NCBI RefSeq assembly: GCF_000213055.1
Contig: NZ_CM001165.1
Location: 2,835,445-2,899,444 of the forward strand
Direction of reading: 5' to 3'
Length of the DNA stretch: 64,000 nt
Source: Streptomyces sp. Tu6071
Lineage (GTDB): Bacteria > Actinomycetota > Actinomycetes > Streptomycetales > Streptomycetaceae
Shown: positions 43,054 through 51,847 of the stretch, piece after piece
Layout of the letters: each line of letters starts with the position of its first letter
How positions within the stretch are numbered: the stretch's first letter is position 1
Translations under genes and position numbers: made by a program
The notes under the pieces: generated by a model
Seen by the model: the letters and a program-made list of their open reading frames with translations, nothing else
Told to the model about the DNA's origin: nothing
Database searches by the model: none

Positions 43054-43848
43054 GTGATCCCCCGGGTGAGCCTCCCCGAGGAGCGCAGGATGATCACCCT
43101 GGAGGTACGAGGGTGCCAACCGGTCTCGCCCGGCTTCGCCCGCGTCACCCTGGGCGGTCCCGGCGTACGGCACCTCGTGCCGGCGGGGGCCGACCAGGCC
43201 GTCCGGCTCTTCTTCCCCCGGGAGGGACAGAGCGAGCTGAGGATGCCGACCGCGTCGAGCGAGCGGTGGATGGCGCAGGTCCTGCTGATGCCGAAGGCGT
43301 CCCGTCCGTGGGTGCGCAACCTGACCATCCGGAGCCTGCGGCCCGAGGAGGACGAACTCGACATCGAGTTCGCCCTCCACGGCGGCTCGCCCATGACCTC
43401 GTGGGTGCGCCGGGTCCGGCCGGGCGATCTCGCCGGGATCTTCGACCTCGGCACGATGTACCGGCCGCCCGCGCACGCCCGGGGGCGGCTCCTGGTGGGC
43501 GACGAGAGCGCGCTCCCGGCCGTCCTGTCGATCCTGGAGAGCGACCCGGGCCTTTCACCCGCCGAGGTCTTCGTGGAGGTGGCCGCCGCACACGACATCC
43601 GGTCCGTGTCCACGCCACCCGGGGTGCGCGTCCACTGGCTCAGCCGCGACGGCGAGAGCCCCGGTGCCCGCGTCCTGGAGGCGGTCCGCGCCGCCGCACT
43701 GCCCGAGGGGCCCCTCTACGCGTGGGTGGCGGGCGAGTCCCGGCTCGCCACGGGCGTCCGGCGGCACCTGGTGGGCGAGCGCGGCATACCCAAGCGGGAC
43801 GTCACCTTCTGCGGCTACTGGCGACTGGGCCGGTCGACCCCCGGCTGA
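43054..43848 (+). CDS. Siderophore-interacting-protein (SIP) family flavoprotein, atypical flavin motif
   Basis: A 264-residue SIP-family protein. Known members bind FAD and reduce ferric siderophores with NAD(P)H. Recognisable parts are LDIEFALHGGSPMTSWVRRVRPGD, the NAD-binding start LLVGDESALPAVLSIL, LYAWVAGESRLATGVRRHLV and the C-terminal FCGYWRLG. The usual flavin-stacking R-x-Y-T/S-x-R is replaced by RNLTIR, with Leu in place of the aromatic residue, so cofactor binding may be altered. The start is GTG 43054 (GGGAG upstream); ATG 43090 with GAGGAG is a strong alternative. It lies 10 bp before the PPOX-reductase gene. Confidence 0.8.
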   Translation: MIPRVSLPEERRMITLEVRGCQPVSPGFARVTLGGPGVRHLVPAGADQAVRLFFPREGQSELRMPTASSERWMAQVLLMPKASRPWVRNLTIRSLRPEEDELDIEFALHGGSPMTSWVRRVRPGDLAGIFDLGTMYRPPAHARGRLLVGDESALPAVLSILESDPGLSPAEVFVEVAAAHDIRSVSTPPGVRVHWLSRDGESPGARVLEAVRAAALPEGPLYAWVAGESRLATGVRRHLVGERGIPKRDVTFCGYWRLGRSTPG

Positions 43849-43858
43849 GAGAGGTCTC

Positions 43859-46024
43859 ATGCGACAGCACAGCTCCGAGCCGGACGCGAGGCACCGGCTC
43901 ACCTCCGTGACGGAGGTCGAGGCGGTCCTCGGCCGCCCGGCCGCGCTGATCACGAAGAAGCAGATCAGCGCCCTGGACGCGGGATGCCGCACCGTCCTCG
44001 CCCGCAGCCCCGTGGCGGCCCTCGGCTTCCGCGACGCGGACGGCACCGCCCGCACCACGTTCGTCGGGGGCACCCCCGGCTTCGCCCGCGTCCACTCCGC
44101 GCGGCGGTTCTCCCTCCCCGTCCCCGGGGCGGCCGTCGCACCCGGCCCCGTCTCGCTGTTCTTCCTGCTGCCCGGCGTCGGCGAGGTGCTGCGCGTCAAC
44201 GGCACGGCGTCGACGCTCAGGAACGGGGAGACGGCCGTGGACGTCGCCGAGGCGTACGTGCACTGCGCGCAGGCCGTCATCCGCTCCGGCCTGTGGGAGC
44301 CGCCCCGCGCGCCCTCCCCCGCCGTGGGGCGGGTCCCCGGCGAGGGGCCCCTGGCCGGTCCGGGCGTCGGCGACTTCCTCGCCGCCTCGCCCTTCCTGGC
44401 CGTCTCCACCTGGGACAGGAAGGGCGGCAGCGACACCAGCCCGCGCGGCGACCGGCACACGGTGGCGCGCGTCCTGGACGGACACACCCTGGTGCTGGCC
44501 GACCGCAAGGGCAACAAACGCGCGGACACCCTGCACAACCTGCTGCGCGACGACCGGCTCGCACTCGCCGCCCTCGTCCCCGGCCGCACCGGCGTCCTGC
44601 ACCTCAGCGGGCGCGCGGCGATCACCGACGACGCGGAGCTGCTGGAGACCCTGGCGCTGCGCGGCCTGCCCCCGCACCTCGCCCTCCTCGTCGACGTGGA
44701 CGAGGCGGAGGTGCGCGGCAACGACGCCGTCTCGCGTGCCCGCCTGTGGAGCCCCGACGCCCGCCTGAGCGGCGCCGCGGCACCCGACATGATGGCCCTG
44801 GGCAGCGCCCACCTGGCCGCCAACGCGGCCGAGTCCGGGCGCTCGGCACGACTGCTCGAACTCGTCACCGCCCTCCCCGGCCTGAGCAGGCTCATGCGGA
44901 AGGTGATGGACCGGGCGTACGTGTCCGGGCTGCGCAAGGAGGGCTACGACGAGGCCCGCGCCCCCGCCGTCGCCCGCCGCGGCGAACCGGGGGACGGCGG
45001 CACGGCGGAGAGCCCGCCGCGGCCCGTCCGCGTCCGCGAGATCCGGCAGGAGACCCCCACCGTCCGCACCCTGGTGCTGGAGGACGCCGCCGACGAGCCC
45101 CGCCCGTTCGACTTCCGCCCCGGGCAGTTCTTCACCGTGGTCACGGACCTCGCGGGCCACCCCGTACGGCGCGCCTACTCGGCCTCCTCGGCGCCGGGCG
45201 CCACCCGGCTGGAGCTCACCGTCAAGCACGTCGAGGGCGGGCGGTTCTCCACGCACGCCCACCGCGAGCTGCGCCCCGGCGACCACCTCGCGCTGCGCGG
45301 CCCCTCCGGTGCCTTCCACGCCCCGGAGCGGGCCCCCGCACACCTGGTGCTCCTCGCGGCGGGCAGCGGCATCACGCCCATGATGAGCATGATCCGCGCC
45401 CGGCTGTCCGATCCCGCGTCGCCCGGCAGGATCGATCTGCTCTACAGCAGCCGCAGCCTCGAAGAGGTCGTCTTCGAGGCCGACTTGACCCGCTTGGAGA
45501 AGGAGCACCCGGACCGGCTGGCCGTCACCCACGTCCTCACAGGCCGCGAGGGACGGCTCGACGCCGGGCGCCTCCACCACTGGCTGACCGGCCTGCCGCT
45601 GACGGACACCGCCCACCACTTCGCCTGCGGCCCGGAAGCCCTCATGGACACCGCGCGGGAGGTGCTGCGCCAACTCGGCGTGCCGGACGAGCGGGTGCAC
45701 CGGGAGCGCTTCAGCGGCAGCGTCACCACCGCGCCCACGGCGGCACCCCAGGAGTTGAGGGTCGAGAGGGACGGGAACGTCGTCGGGACCGCCGTGGTCG
45801 AACCCGGCCAGACCCTGCTCGACGCCGGTCTCGCGGCGGGGCTGCCCCTGCCGTACTCGTGCACGGTTGGCTCGTGCGGCGAGTGCGTGGTGCGCGTGCG
45901 CGGCGGCGAGGTCGCGCAGCCCGACCACACCTGCCTCACGCCGGAGCAGCGGGCGGCGGGCCAGGTACTGGCGTGCGTCAGTTGCCCGCTGTCCGGGGTG
46001 ACCCTCGACCTCACCGGTACTTGA
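43859..46024 (+). CDS. PPOX-like / FAD-NAD reductase / [2Fe-2S] ferredoxin fusion
   Basis: A 721-residue multidomain redox protein. About 1-350 is a pyridoxamine-phosphate-oxidase-like split-barrel (SPFLAVSTWDRKGGSDTSPRGD...LVLADRKGNKRADTLHNLL). About 395-500 is the FAD domain (FDFRPGQFFTVV, RRAYSASSAPG), and 500-630 the NAD(P) domain (VLLAAGSGITPMMSMIRARL, FACGPEALMDTAREVL). The C-terminal ~85 residues are a plant-type [2Fe-2S] ferredoxin (C-TVGS-C-GE-C...C). Electrons would pass from NAD(P)H through FAD to the cluster and perhaps to a flavin or heme on the barrel. It follows the SIP-like gene in one operon, with GAGAGAGG before the ATG. Confidence 0.87.
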   Translation: MRQHSSEPDARHRLTSVTEVEAVLGRPAALITKKQISALDAGCRTVLARSPVAALGFRDADGTARTTFVGGTPGFARVHSARRFSLPVPGAAVAPGPVSLFFLLPGVGEVLRVNGTASTLRNGETAVDVAEAYVHCAQAVIRSGLWEPPRAPSPAVGRVPGEGPLAGPGVGDFLAASPFLAVSTWDRKGGSDTSPRGDRHTVARVLDGHTLVLADRKGNKRADTLHNLLRDDRLALAALVPGRTGVLHLSGRAAITDDAELLETLALRGLPPHLALLVDVDEAEVRGNDAVSRARLWSPDARLSGAAAPDMMALGSAHLAANAAESGRSARLLELVTALPGLSRLMRKVMDRAYVSGLRKEGYDEARAPAVARRGEPGDGGTAESPPRPVRVREIRQETPTVRTLVLEDAADEPRPFDFRPGQFFTVVTDLAGHPVRRAYSASSAPGATRLELTVKHVEGGRFSTHAHRELRPGDHLALRGPSGAFHAPERAPAHLVLLAAGSGITPMMSMIRARLSDPASPGRIDLLYSSRSLEEVVFEADLTRLEKEHPDRLAVTHVLTGREGRLDAGRLHHWLTGLPLTDTAHHFACGPEALMDTAREVLRQLGVPDERVHRERFSGSVTTAPTAAPQELRVERDGNVVGTAVVEPGQTLLDAGLAAGLPLPYSCTVGSCGECVVRVRGGEVAQPDHTCLTPEQRAAGQVLACVSCPLSGVTLDLTGT

Positions 46025-46108
46025 TCCCCCGAGGCGGGCTGAGGGAAGGCCGTCGACGGACGGGGCGCACGCGGCGGAGGAGACCTCCATCGGCGAACGC
46101 GGGCGCCC

Positions 46109-46861
46109 TCAGCGGATTTCGAGGATCTTCTCCCGCATCGCGTACACCACCGCTTCCATCCGCGAGTGCAGTTGCAGCTTCTCCAGGATGTTCCGCACGT
46201 GGTTCTTCACCGTGTTCTCGCTGATGAAGAGTTCCTTGGCGATGTCCTTGTTGTTCATCCCGGTCGCGACGAGCTTGAGGACTTCCATCTCGCGGTCGGT
46301 GAGCCGGGGGGCGGGGACGAGACGGCGCTCGTCGGTGCGCTGGATCATCGACTTGAACTCGCTGAGCAGCTTCGACGCCATCGAGGGGCTGATCTGCGAC
46401 TGCCCGTCCGCGACGGCGCGGATCGCGGTGGCGACCTCGTCCGTGGAGATCTCCTTGAGGAGGTAGCCCGTCGCCCCGGCCTTGATGGCGTCGTAGAGGT
46501 CCGCTTCCTCGTCGCTGATCGTCAGCATGATGATCTTCGCGCTGGGGGCGACCTCCTTGATCGCCGTGCACGCCTCGATACCGCCGCGCTTGGGCATCCG
46601 GACGTCCATGAGCACGATGTCGGGCAGCAGGTCGGTCGCCTTCTCCACGGCCTCGGAGCCGTCCCCGGCCTCGCCGACGACCTCGATGTCCTCCTCCGTG
46701 GCGAGCACGATCTCCAGACCGCGCCGGAAGAGCGCGTGGTCGTCGACGACCAGGACCCGGATCGGTTCGGCGCGGGGCCTCGGTTCGTCCTCGTCGGGCC
46801 GGAAGCCGCCGGAGGCACCCCCGGCTTCCGCGTCCCGCCTCGGCCCGAAGCTGTCCGCCAT
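46109..46861 (-). CDS. NarL/FixJ-type response regulator
   Basis: A 250-residue two-component regulator. After a ~40-residue acidic tail, the receiver reads [21 protein letters not shown], with phospho-accepting Asp in [14 protein letters not shown], conserved Thr in [10 protein letters not shown] and Lys in GYLLKEIS. The LuxR-type helix-turn-helix is [45 protein letters not shown]. No sensor kinase is adjacent. The same gene next to hpf is conserved in Streptomyces. The start at [10 protein letters not shown] has GGGGGAAGAG upstream. Confidence 0.93.
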   Translation of the reverse strand: MADSFGPRRDAEAGGASGGFRPDEDEPRPRAEPIRVLVVDDHALFRRGLEIVLATEEDIEVVGEAGDGSEAVEKATDLLPDIVLMDVRMPKRGGIEACTAIKEVAPSAKIIMLTISDEEADLYDAIKAGATGYLLKEISTDEVATAIRAVADGQSQISPSMASKLLSEFKSMIQRTDERRLVPAPRLTDREMEVLKLVATGMNNKDIAKELFISENTVKNHVRNILEKLQLHSRMEAVVYAMREKILEIR

Positions 46862-47088
46862 CGTCTCTTCCCCCTGAAGCCACGACTGAATGGGCCGACT
46901 CAACCGGGTGCGGCTGCGGGCCGGTTGGCCGGTCCGGCCAATGATTCCACGTCCCGCCCTCCCCGTGGGCCGCTCCGGACCCTGGCTTGAAGCCCTGGGG
47001 GCGCATCAGCGCACACCAGGGGCATCGACCAGAACCGGCGTACGGAACGTAGCCCTCGCGCCCGCCCGCGCCCCCGCGCGCTCCACGC

Positions 47089-47178
47089 CCGCCCGTGCCC
47101 GCACACGCGGGAGTCCCGGCAGCGCGCGGGCGCTCACCACGCACCCCGCCGCCCGTGCCCGCACACGCGGGAGTCCCG
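47089..47178. repeat. Two perfect 30-bp direct repeats with 30-bp spacer
   Basis: The repeats at 47089-47118 and 47149-47178 are identical, giving a 60-bp period. Each contains CCCGC-ACAC-GCGGG, a short hairpin, then GTCCCG, which recalls type I-E CRISPR repeats of actinomycetes (usual period about 61 bp). The second copy merges into the hpf terminator. No further copy is seen 60 bp to either side and no cas gene is in the window. The rest of the 46862-47266 spacer holds no gene. Confidence 0.6.
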
Positions 47179-47204
47179 CGACCGGTCAACGGTCGCGGGA
47201 CTCC
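47170..47204 (-). terminator. Terminator of hpf
   Basis: A perfect 15-bp stem (47170-47184 with 47190-47204) around GTCAA, 62 bp beyond the hpf stop on the minus strand. Confidence 0.75.
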
Positions 47205-47266
47205 GGCCCGCCGAAGGACGCCCGCCCGCCGGGGGGTTCGCACCCCGAGGGCTCGCGCGCGGCGGC

Positions 47267-47983
47267 TCAGCTCTCCTGGCCGCCCAGCGCGCCACCCGCG
47301 CCGGCCGGCTCAGGGGCCTTGGCCACCATGGGGTCGCTCGACAGGTGGATGACGCCGTAGTCGTAGGCGTGCCGCCGGTAGACCACGCTCGGCTCCTTCG
47401 TCTCCGCGTCGACGAAGAGGTAGAAGTCGTGACCCACCAGTTCCATCTCGTAGAGCGCCTGGTCGAGCGACATCGGGGCCGCCAGGTGCGTCTTCTCGCG
47501 GACCACGAGCGGCCCGTCGCCCTGGACCTCCAGGGAGCCGACCTTCTTCGTCGGCACGCCGCCGTCGCTCTCGGGCTCCGGCTCGGCGAAGCTGCCGTCC
47601 TCGTTGAGCCCCGCGGTGCCCGGCACGCGCTCGGCGACCTCGGCCGCGGTCAGCCGCTCGCTGCCGCGCCGCGTACGGCGCTTGTCGTGCTCCTTGCGCA
47701 TCCGGGCGGCGAGCTTCGCGACCGCGAGGTCGAGGGCCGCGTACGGATCGGCGGCGCACGCCTCGGCGCGGATCACCGGACCGCGCGAGCGCAGCGTGAT
47801 CTCCACGCGGTCGCAGCGGTCGGCCTGCCGCGGATTGTGTTCCTTGGACACCTCGACGTCCAGGCTCATCACTTTGCCGTCGAGCTTCTGGATCTTCTCC
47901 ACATTCAGCTTTTCGGCCACATGCTTGCGGAACCGCTCGGGCACCTCGGTCTTGCGACCCTTGACGACGATGTCGATGTCCAC
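47267..47983 (-). CDS. hpf: Ribosome hibernation promoting factor, long form
   Basis: A 238-residue long HPF. The N-terminal domain (VDIDIVVKGRKTEVPERFRKHVAEKL...DRVEITLRSRGPVIRAEACAADPYAALDLAVAKLAARMRKEHDKRR) binds the 30S decoding region. The linker is acidic. The C-terminal domain (THLAAPMSLDQALYEMELVGHDFYLFVDAETKEPSVVYRRHAYDYGVIHL) dimerises two ribosomes into inactive 100S particles in stationary phase. The GTG at 47983 has GGAG upstream; the open frame extends further 5' without family similarity. Confidence 0.95.
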   Translation of the reverse strand: MDIDIVVKGRKTEVPERFRKHVAEKLNVEKIQKLDGKVMSLDVEVSKEHNPRQADRCDRVEITLRSRGPVIRAEACAADPYAALDLAVAKLAARMRKEHDKRRTRRGSERLTAAEVAERVPGTAGLNEDGSFAEPEPESDGGVPTKKVGSLEVQGDGPLVVREKTHLAAPMSLDQALYEMELVGHDFYLFVDAETKEPSVVYRRHAYDYGVIHLSSDPMVAKAPEPAGAGGALGGQES

Positions 47984-48217
47984 GCAGAACTCCGTTCCCG
48001 GATTCACTCCGCCCGTTGCGGAGAAACTCCCACTTGCACCAGGCCCCCGGAATTCCCGGAAGCCCCGGACACGGTGAACCTCCACCTCCTCCACCCCGGT
48101 GACTCGTTCCCACCAGGGCCACGCCTTCTTGACGAGGGGCGACATCTCGCACGGGAGAACCTTCGGCCGTACGGCCGGTGGCCTTCCCACCTCCGAACAT
48201 ATCTCGCCCGGTGGCCA

Positions 48218-48243
48218 AACGGCACCCGCTGCCGGGTGATACC
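48218..48243 (-). promoter_or_regulatory. Tentative stress-type promoter upstream of hpf
   Basis: On the minus strand GGTAT (48243-48239), 18 bp and GTT (48220-48218) approximates the SigR-type GGAAT-N18-GTT pattern. One mismatch and the short motif make this weak. The rest of 47984-48295 (between hpf and comF) is leader sequence without a gene. Confidence 0.25.
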
Positions 48244-48295
48244 TCCGTTCAGGCGAATTACGCCCCTCCCCGCCTGCGAAAACCTAAATTCTCGC

Positions 48296-49075
48296 TCACT
48301 TCCGGTTTATTTCGAAGGCGCGCGGAGAAACCGCGACGACGGCCGCCCGGACGGCCCCCGTGATCCTTTCTCCCGCCCCTCCGGGACGGATCGAACGATC
48401 TCCTCGCTGCACTCCTTCCACGTCTGCCGCGCGTAATGCGCGCGCGGCCTCGGCAATCGTCGAACCGGTCGTCATGAGGTCGTCGACCAGCACGACCGTC
48501 GTACGGCCGGGGACCTCGCGCAAGAGCCGAACGGCCCCGGCCCGCACGCGTACCGCCCCCGCGAGATTGGCCCGCCGCTCCCGCGCGCCGAGCCCCGCCT
48601 GGTCCCGTACCTCCCGGCCCAGGGCGAGCGCGGGGACGACGCGCGCCGCGCACCCCTCGGCCCGCAGCCGCCCCGCGGCGACCCGCGCGAGCCGCAGCAC
48701 GTGGTCGTGCCCCCTGGCCCGTACCGCCCGAGCCGCCGAGGGCACCGGCACGAGCACGACCGGGCCCGCGCCCCGGTCCGCACGCGTCACCCCGTGCCGC
48801 ACCGCCGCGGCGAGCGCGCCGCCGAGCGGCCCGGCGAGCCCCAGGGCGCCCCGCTCCTTGTACGCGAGCAACAACGTCCGCACCACTCCCTCGTAAGCGA
48901 CCGCCGCGCTCACCCCCGGCAAGCCGGGCGGCGACGGCTCGGGCCGCACCCTTCGCACCTCCGTCCCGTCCAGCACCTCCCGGCACCCACCGCACGCGAG
49001 CGCCCCGGCCGAGCCGCACCCGAAGCACTCCGCGGGCAGCATCAGCTCGGCCACCACGCTCCACCACCCGTCCAC
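48296..49075 (-). CDS. ComF family phosphoribosyltransferase-like protein
   Basis: A 259-residue ComF-like protein. The N-terminal zinc ribbon is CFGCGSAGALACGGC (C-x2-C-x8-C-x2-C). The phosphoribosyltransferase core has LVPVPSAARAVRARGHDHVLRLA and the PRPP loop TTVVLVDDLMTTGSTIAEAARAL. In competent bacteria ComF aids DNA uptake; in Streptomyces its role is unproven. The start GTG 49075 (VDGWWSVVAELMLPAECFGC) is chosen for family length; an upstream GTG at 49162 is possible. Confidence 0.85.
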   Translation of the reverse strand: MDGWWSVVAELMLPAECFGCGSAGALACGGCREVLDGTEVRRVRPEPSPPGLPGVSAAVAYEGVVRTLLLAYKERGALGLAGPLGGALAAAVRHGVTRADRGAGPVVLVPVPSAARAVRARGHDHVLRLARVAAGRLRAEGCAARVVPALALGREVRDQAGLGARERRANLAGAVRVRAGAVRLLREVPGRTTVVLVDDLMTTGSTIAEAARALRAADVEGVQRGDRSIRPGGAGERITGAVRAAVVAVSPRAFEINRK

Positions 49076-49340
49076 ACCCCCCACGATCCCCCGCCCGCAC
49101 CCCCCGAACCCCCACCACAGCAGATCTGTGGACAGACTCCCGAAACCCGTCACACGCCCCACCCGGAAGAGTGAGCGCCGTTACAGAAACCGCCGAGTTG
49201 TCCACAGGCGAAGCCGGATCATCAGCCCGCGCGCGTACGGTCCCCGCGCCAACGCCCGTGCGCAGCAGGCGGCATACGGTCCGCCTCTTCGGGCACGCAC
49301 CTTGCCCCCGGGGCACCTGACGGCGCGTCGGCGCCGCCCG

Positions 49341-49346
49341 TAGAGT
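49341..49346 (+). promoter_or_regulatory. Leaderless -10 element of the Ig-like membrane protein gene
   Basis: TAGAGT starts 12 nt before the GTG at 49353, which has no ribosome site. Confidence 0.45.
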
Positions 49347-49352
49347 CCGGGA

Positions 49353-50783
49353 GTGAGCCTGTGGACTTCCCTCGATCCCGCCTCCGCGACTGTGGACCCG
49401 GGTGGCAGTACGACCGTGCGCCTGCGCCTGCGCAACACCGGTGACGTGGTGGACGAGTACCGCTTCGAGGCGGTGGGCGCGCTCGCGCCCTGGACCGTCG
49501 TGGAACCGCCGTCGCTGCGGTTGTACCCGGGCACGACGGGGACGGTACGTCTGGACTTCGCCCCGCCGCGCACGCCCGACGCGGCGGCGGGACCCCACCC
49601 GTACGCGGTGCGGATCACGCCGACGGAGCACCCGGAGGCGGCGACGGTCCCCGAGGGGAACATCACGGTCACGCCGTTCGAGGAGGTGCGGGCCGAGCTG
49701 GTCCCGCCGACCGTGAAGGGCCGGTTCCGGGGCCGTCCGCGACTCGCCGTGGACAATCTCGGCAACGTCAAGCTGACCGCGTCGGTGAACGGCAGCGACA
49801 ACGGCGACCAGCTCTCGTACGACATCCGTCCGGGCAACGTACAGATCGAGCCGGGCCGTGCGGCCTTCATCGAGACGACGCTCAGGCCCCGGCAGACCAC
49901 GTGGTTCGGCTCGGCCGAGCGCCGCCCCTTCACGCTGGCGGTGCGGCGCTCGGGCGTGGCGCCGCTCGACGTGGAGGGCACGTACGTGCAGCGGGCCGTC
50001 GCGCCGCGCTGGCTGGCGGCCTGCCTCGGCGTCCTCGTCGCGCTGGCGATCACCTTCGTGATGCTGTGGATGGCCTACAAGCCCCAGGTCCTCACCGCCG
50101 CCACCGAGCAGCTCCAGCAGGCGGGCGTCAGCACCCTGCCGCCCTCCCCGTCGCCGACCCCGGAGGCGCCGAAGGCCCCGCCCGCCGCCTCCTCCGCTCC
50201 CCCCGCAGCCACCGAGCCGCGACAGGAGACCGGGACGGGCGGCGGTTCCGGCGAGAAGGAGTCGAAGGCGCCGGAGAAGGCACCCGAGAGGACCGCGGCG
50301 ACGGCCGTACGGGAACTGGCGGCGAAGGACCCGGGCGGACGGCACATCTGCTACCGGGTCCATGTGCGGGGCAAGGGCTGGACCGACCCGGTGTGCGACG
50401 GCGAGACAGCCGGTACGCCGGGTTCCGGGACACCGCTCACGGCCGCCGACCTCGCCGTCGCCGGGACCAACGGCACCACCGGCCGCGTCTTCGTCCACGA
50501 CCCGGCGTCGACCAACGGCGAGGGCACCTTCCCCGACCCCTTCGTGAACGCCGTGGACGGCGAGGACGACTACGTCGGCAGCACCGAGGAGGACGCCCCC
50601 GCCATGCTGGGCTTCGCCGTCAGCGTCGACCGCGGCAAGGGCGCCGTCTGCCAGTCCTCCTACGTCCACGACGACACCTGGCTCGGCCTCGCCTGCGACC
50701 AACCGGGCGCCGGCTTCGACTTCACCTACGCGGGCACCCACGACAACGACTCATGGATCGAGGCGGTCAGACTCACGGTGTGA
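49353..50783 (+). CDS. Single-pass membrane protein with Ig-like N-terminal domains
   Basis: A 476-residue protein. About 1-210 are two beta-sandwich (Ig/NEW3-like) segments (LDPASATVDPGGSTTVRLRLRNTGDVVDEYRFE; VKGRFRGRPRLAVDNLGNVKLTASV). One transmembrane helix lies near 217-240 (WLAACLGVLVALAITFVMLWMA). A Pro/Ala/Glu-rich spacer and a C-terminal domain (about 325-476; GRHICYRVHVRGKGWTDPVCDGETAG...) end the protein; this part resembles secreted hydrophilic sensor or lectin-like modules. With no signal peptide, topology is N-in/C-out. Function is unknown. Confidence 0.75.
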   Translation: MSLWTSLDPASATVDPGGSTTVRLRLRNTGDVVDEYRFEAVGALAPWTVVEPPSLRLYPGTTGTVRLDFAPPRTPDAAAGPHPYAVRITPTEHPEAATVPEGNITVTPFEEVRAELVPPTVKGRFRGRPRLAVDNLGNVKLTASVNGSDNGDQLSYDIRPGNVQIEPGRAAFIETTLRPRQTTWFGSAERRPFTLAVRRSGVAPLDVEGTYVQRAVAPRWLAACLGVLVALAITFVMLWMAYKPQVLTAATEQLQQAGVSTLPPSPSPTPEAPKAPPAASSAPPAATEPRQETGTGGGSGEKESKAPEKAPERTAATAVRELAAKDPGGRHICYRVHVRGKGWTDPVCDGETAGTPGSGTPLTAADLAVAGTNGTTGRVFVHDPASTNGEGTFPDPFVNAVDGEDDYVGSTEEDAPAMLGFAVSVDRGKGAVCQSSYVHDDTWLGLACDQPGAGFDFTYAGTHDNDSWIEAVRLTV

Positions 50784-50891
50784 ACGGAGGCCGTTCCCGA
50801 TGTGGACGGGGCGCCGCCAAGGGATGGGCGCGCGGCATCGCCCACGGTGCGGACGGCGACGCCGCGCGGCCCCCGGCACCCCCGCCCCCGC

Positions 50892-51719
50892 CTACACCCC
50901 CTCCCCCGCCGGGGTCTCCAGCCACCGCCTGGTCGTCCCGTCCACCGGCAGGAACGTTTCCAGGTGCAGTCCCGCCAGGGCGGCGTCCGTCGCGGTGGTC
51001 AGGGTCGCCGAGGTGCTGAAGAAGCGGAGCGGCGTGCCGTCCAGGGTGAGGTCGAGGCTCAGCACGGGTCCGGCCGGCGCGGCGGCGCCCCGGCTCGCGT
51101 CCCCGTCGCCGCTCCGTCCGCCCGGGACGGCCTCCAGGTATCCGGCGATCTCCGCCGCCAGCGCGTGGTGCCTCGCGTCGTGGGTGCGTTCGGCGCGGTG
51201 GTCGATCTGACGCAGCAGGTGCCCGCCCCACTCCGCCGGATCGGCGATCCGCCCGGCGAGCCCGTCCGGGTGCAGGGCGAGCCTCACCACGTTGACGGGC
51301 GGCTCCAGGAGCGCGGGCGCGCAGCCGGTGAGCAGGCGGTCGACGGCGGCGTTGGCGTCCACGATGTCCCAGTACTCGTCCAGGAGCAGCGCGGGGTACG
51401 GGCGGTGGGCGTCGAGGAGGGCGCGCAGGCCGTCCATGACGGCGGCGCTCGACGCGTCGGTCAGGTGGCGGTCCCGGTAGCGCGGCGCGTAACCCCCGGC
51501 CAGCAACAGGCGGTTGCGCTCGCGCAGGGGCAGGTCCAGGTTCTCGCTGAGGTGGACCAGCATCTCCGGCGTCGGGCGCGCCTTGCCCGTCTCCACCCGG
51601 CTCAGGTGCCGCGTCGAGACGCCGGAGCGGTCCGACAACTCCTGCTGGCTGTAACGGCGTCGCTCGCGCCAGGTGCGCAACAGCGCGCCCACCGGGCTGG
51701 CTTCGGCTCGGACGCTCAT
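50892..51719 (-). CDS. XRE/MmyB-type helix-turn-helix regulator
   Basis: A 275-residue regulator. The helix-turn-helix is LLRTWRERRRYSQQELSDRSGVSTRHLSRVETGKARPTPEMLVHLSENL (about 12-62). The C-terminal domain has the MmyB-LBD pattern (PALLLDEYWDIVDANAAVDRLL, PVNVVRLALHPDGLAGRIAD), a PAS-like fold that can bind a fatty-acid-like ligand. The ATG at 51719 lies 13 nt from a minus-strand TACACT -10. It is divergent from a DUF1330 gene, and a palindrome lies on its -35. Confidence 0.9.
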   Translation of the reverse strand: MSVRAEASPVGALLRTWRERRRYSQQELSDRSGVSTRHLSRVETGKARPTPEMLVHLSENLDLPLRERNRLLLAGGYAPRYRDRHLTDASSAAVMDGLRALLDAHRPYPALLLDEYWDIVDANAAVDRLLTGCAPALLEPPVNVVRLALHPDGLAGRIADPAEWGGHLLRQIDHRAERTHDARHHALAAEIAGYLEAVPGGRSGDGDASRGAAAPAGPVLSLDLTLDGTPLRFFSTSATLTTATDAALAGLHLETFLPVDGTTRRWLETPAGEGV

Positions 51720-51726
51720 GCCCGCG

Positions 51727-51765
51727 AGTGTACGGACCCCCGGGCCGTCTTGACCTGTGAGGTCA
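51727..51765 (-). promoter_or_regulatory. Promoter and palindromic operator of the XRE/DUF1330 pair
   Basis: TGACCT-GTG-AGGTCA (51751-51765) is a perfect 6-3-6 palindrome. Its half AGGTCA is the -35 of the XRE gene on the minus strand, separated by 18 bp from TACACT (51732-51727). Autorepression is inferred. Confidence 0.5.
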
Positions 51766-51847
51766 TGGCGGCGCCGGACGGGCGCGGCCAGGATCGGGGC
51801 ACAGGCCCGAGCGGGAGGGACCCGCCCGGAACACGAGGGAGACGACC

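Noticed and set aside
47089..47178. Calling the two repeats a CRISPR array as an annotated feature
   Set aside because: Only two repeats, a shortened hairpin and no cas genes; kept as a repeat and a finding instead.
48218..48243. Firm SigR promoter for hpf
   Set aside because: The motif is short, has a mismatch, and no mapped start supports it; retained only at low confidence.
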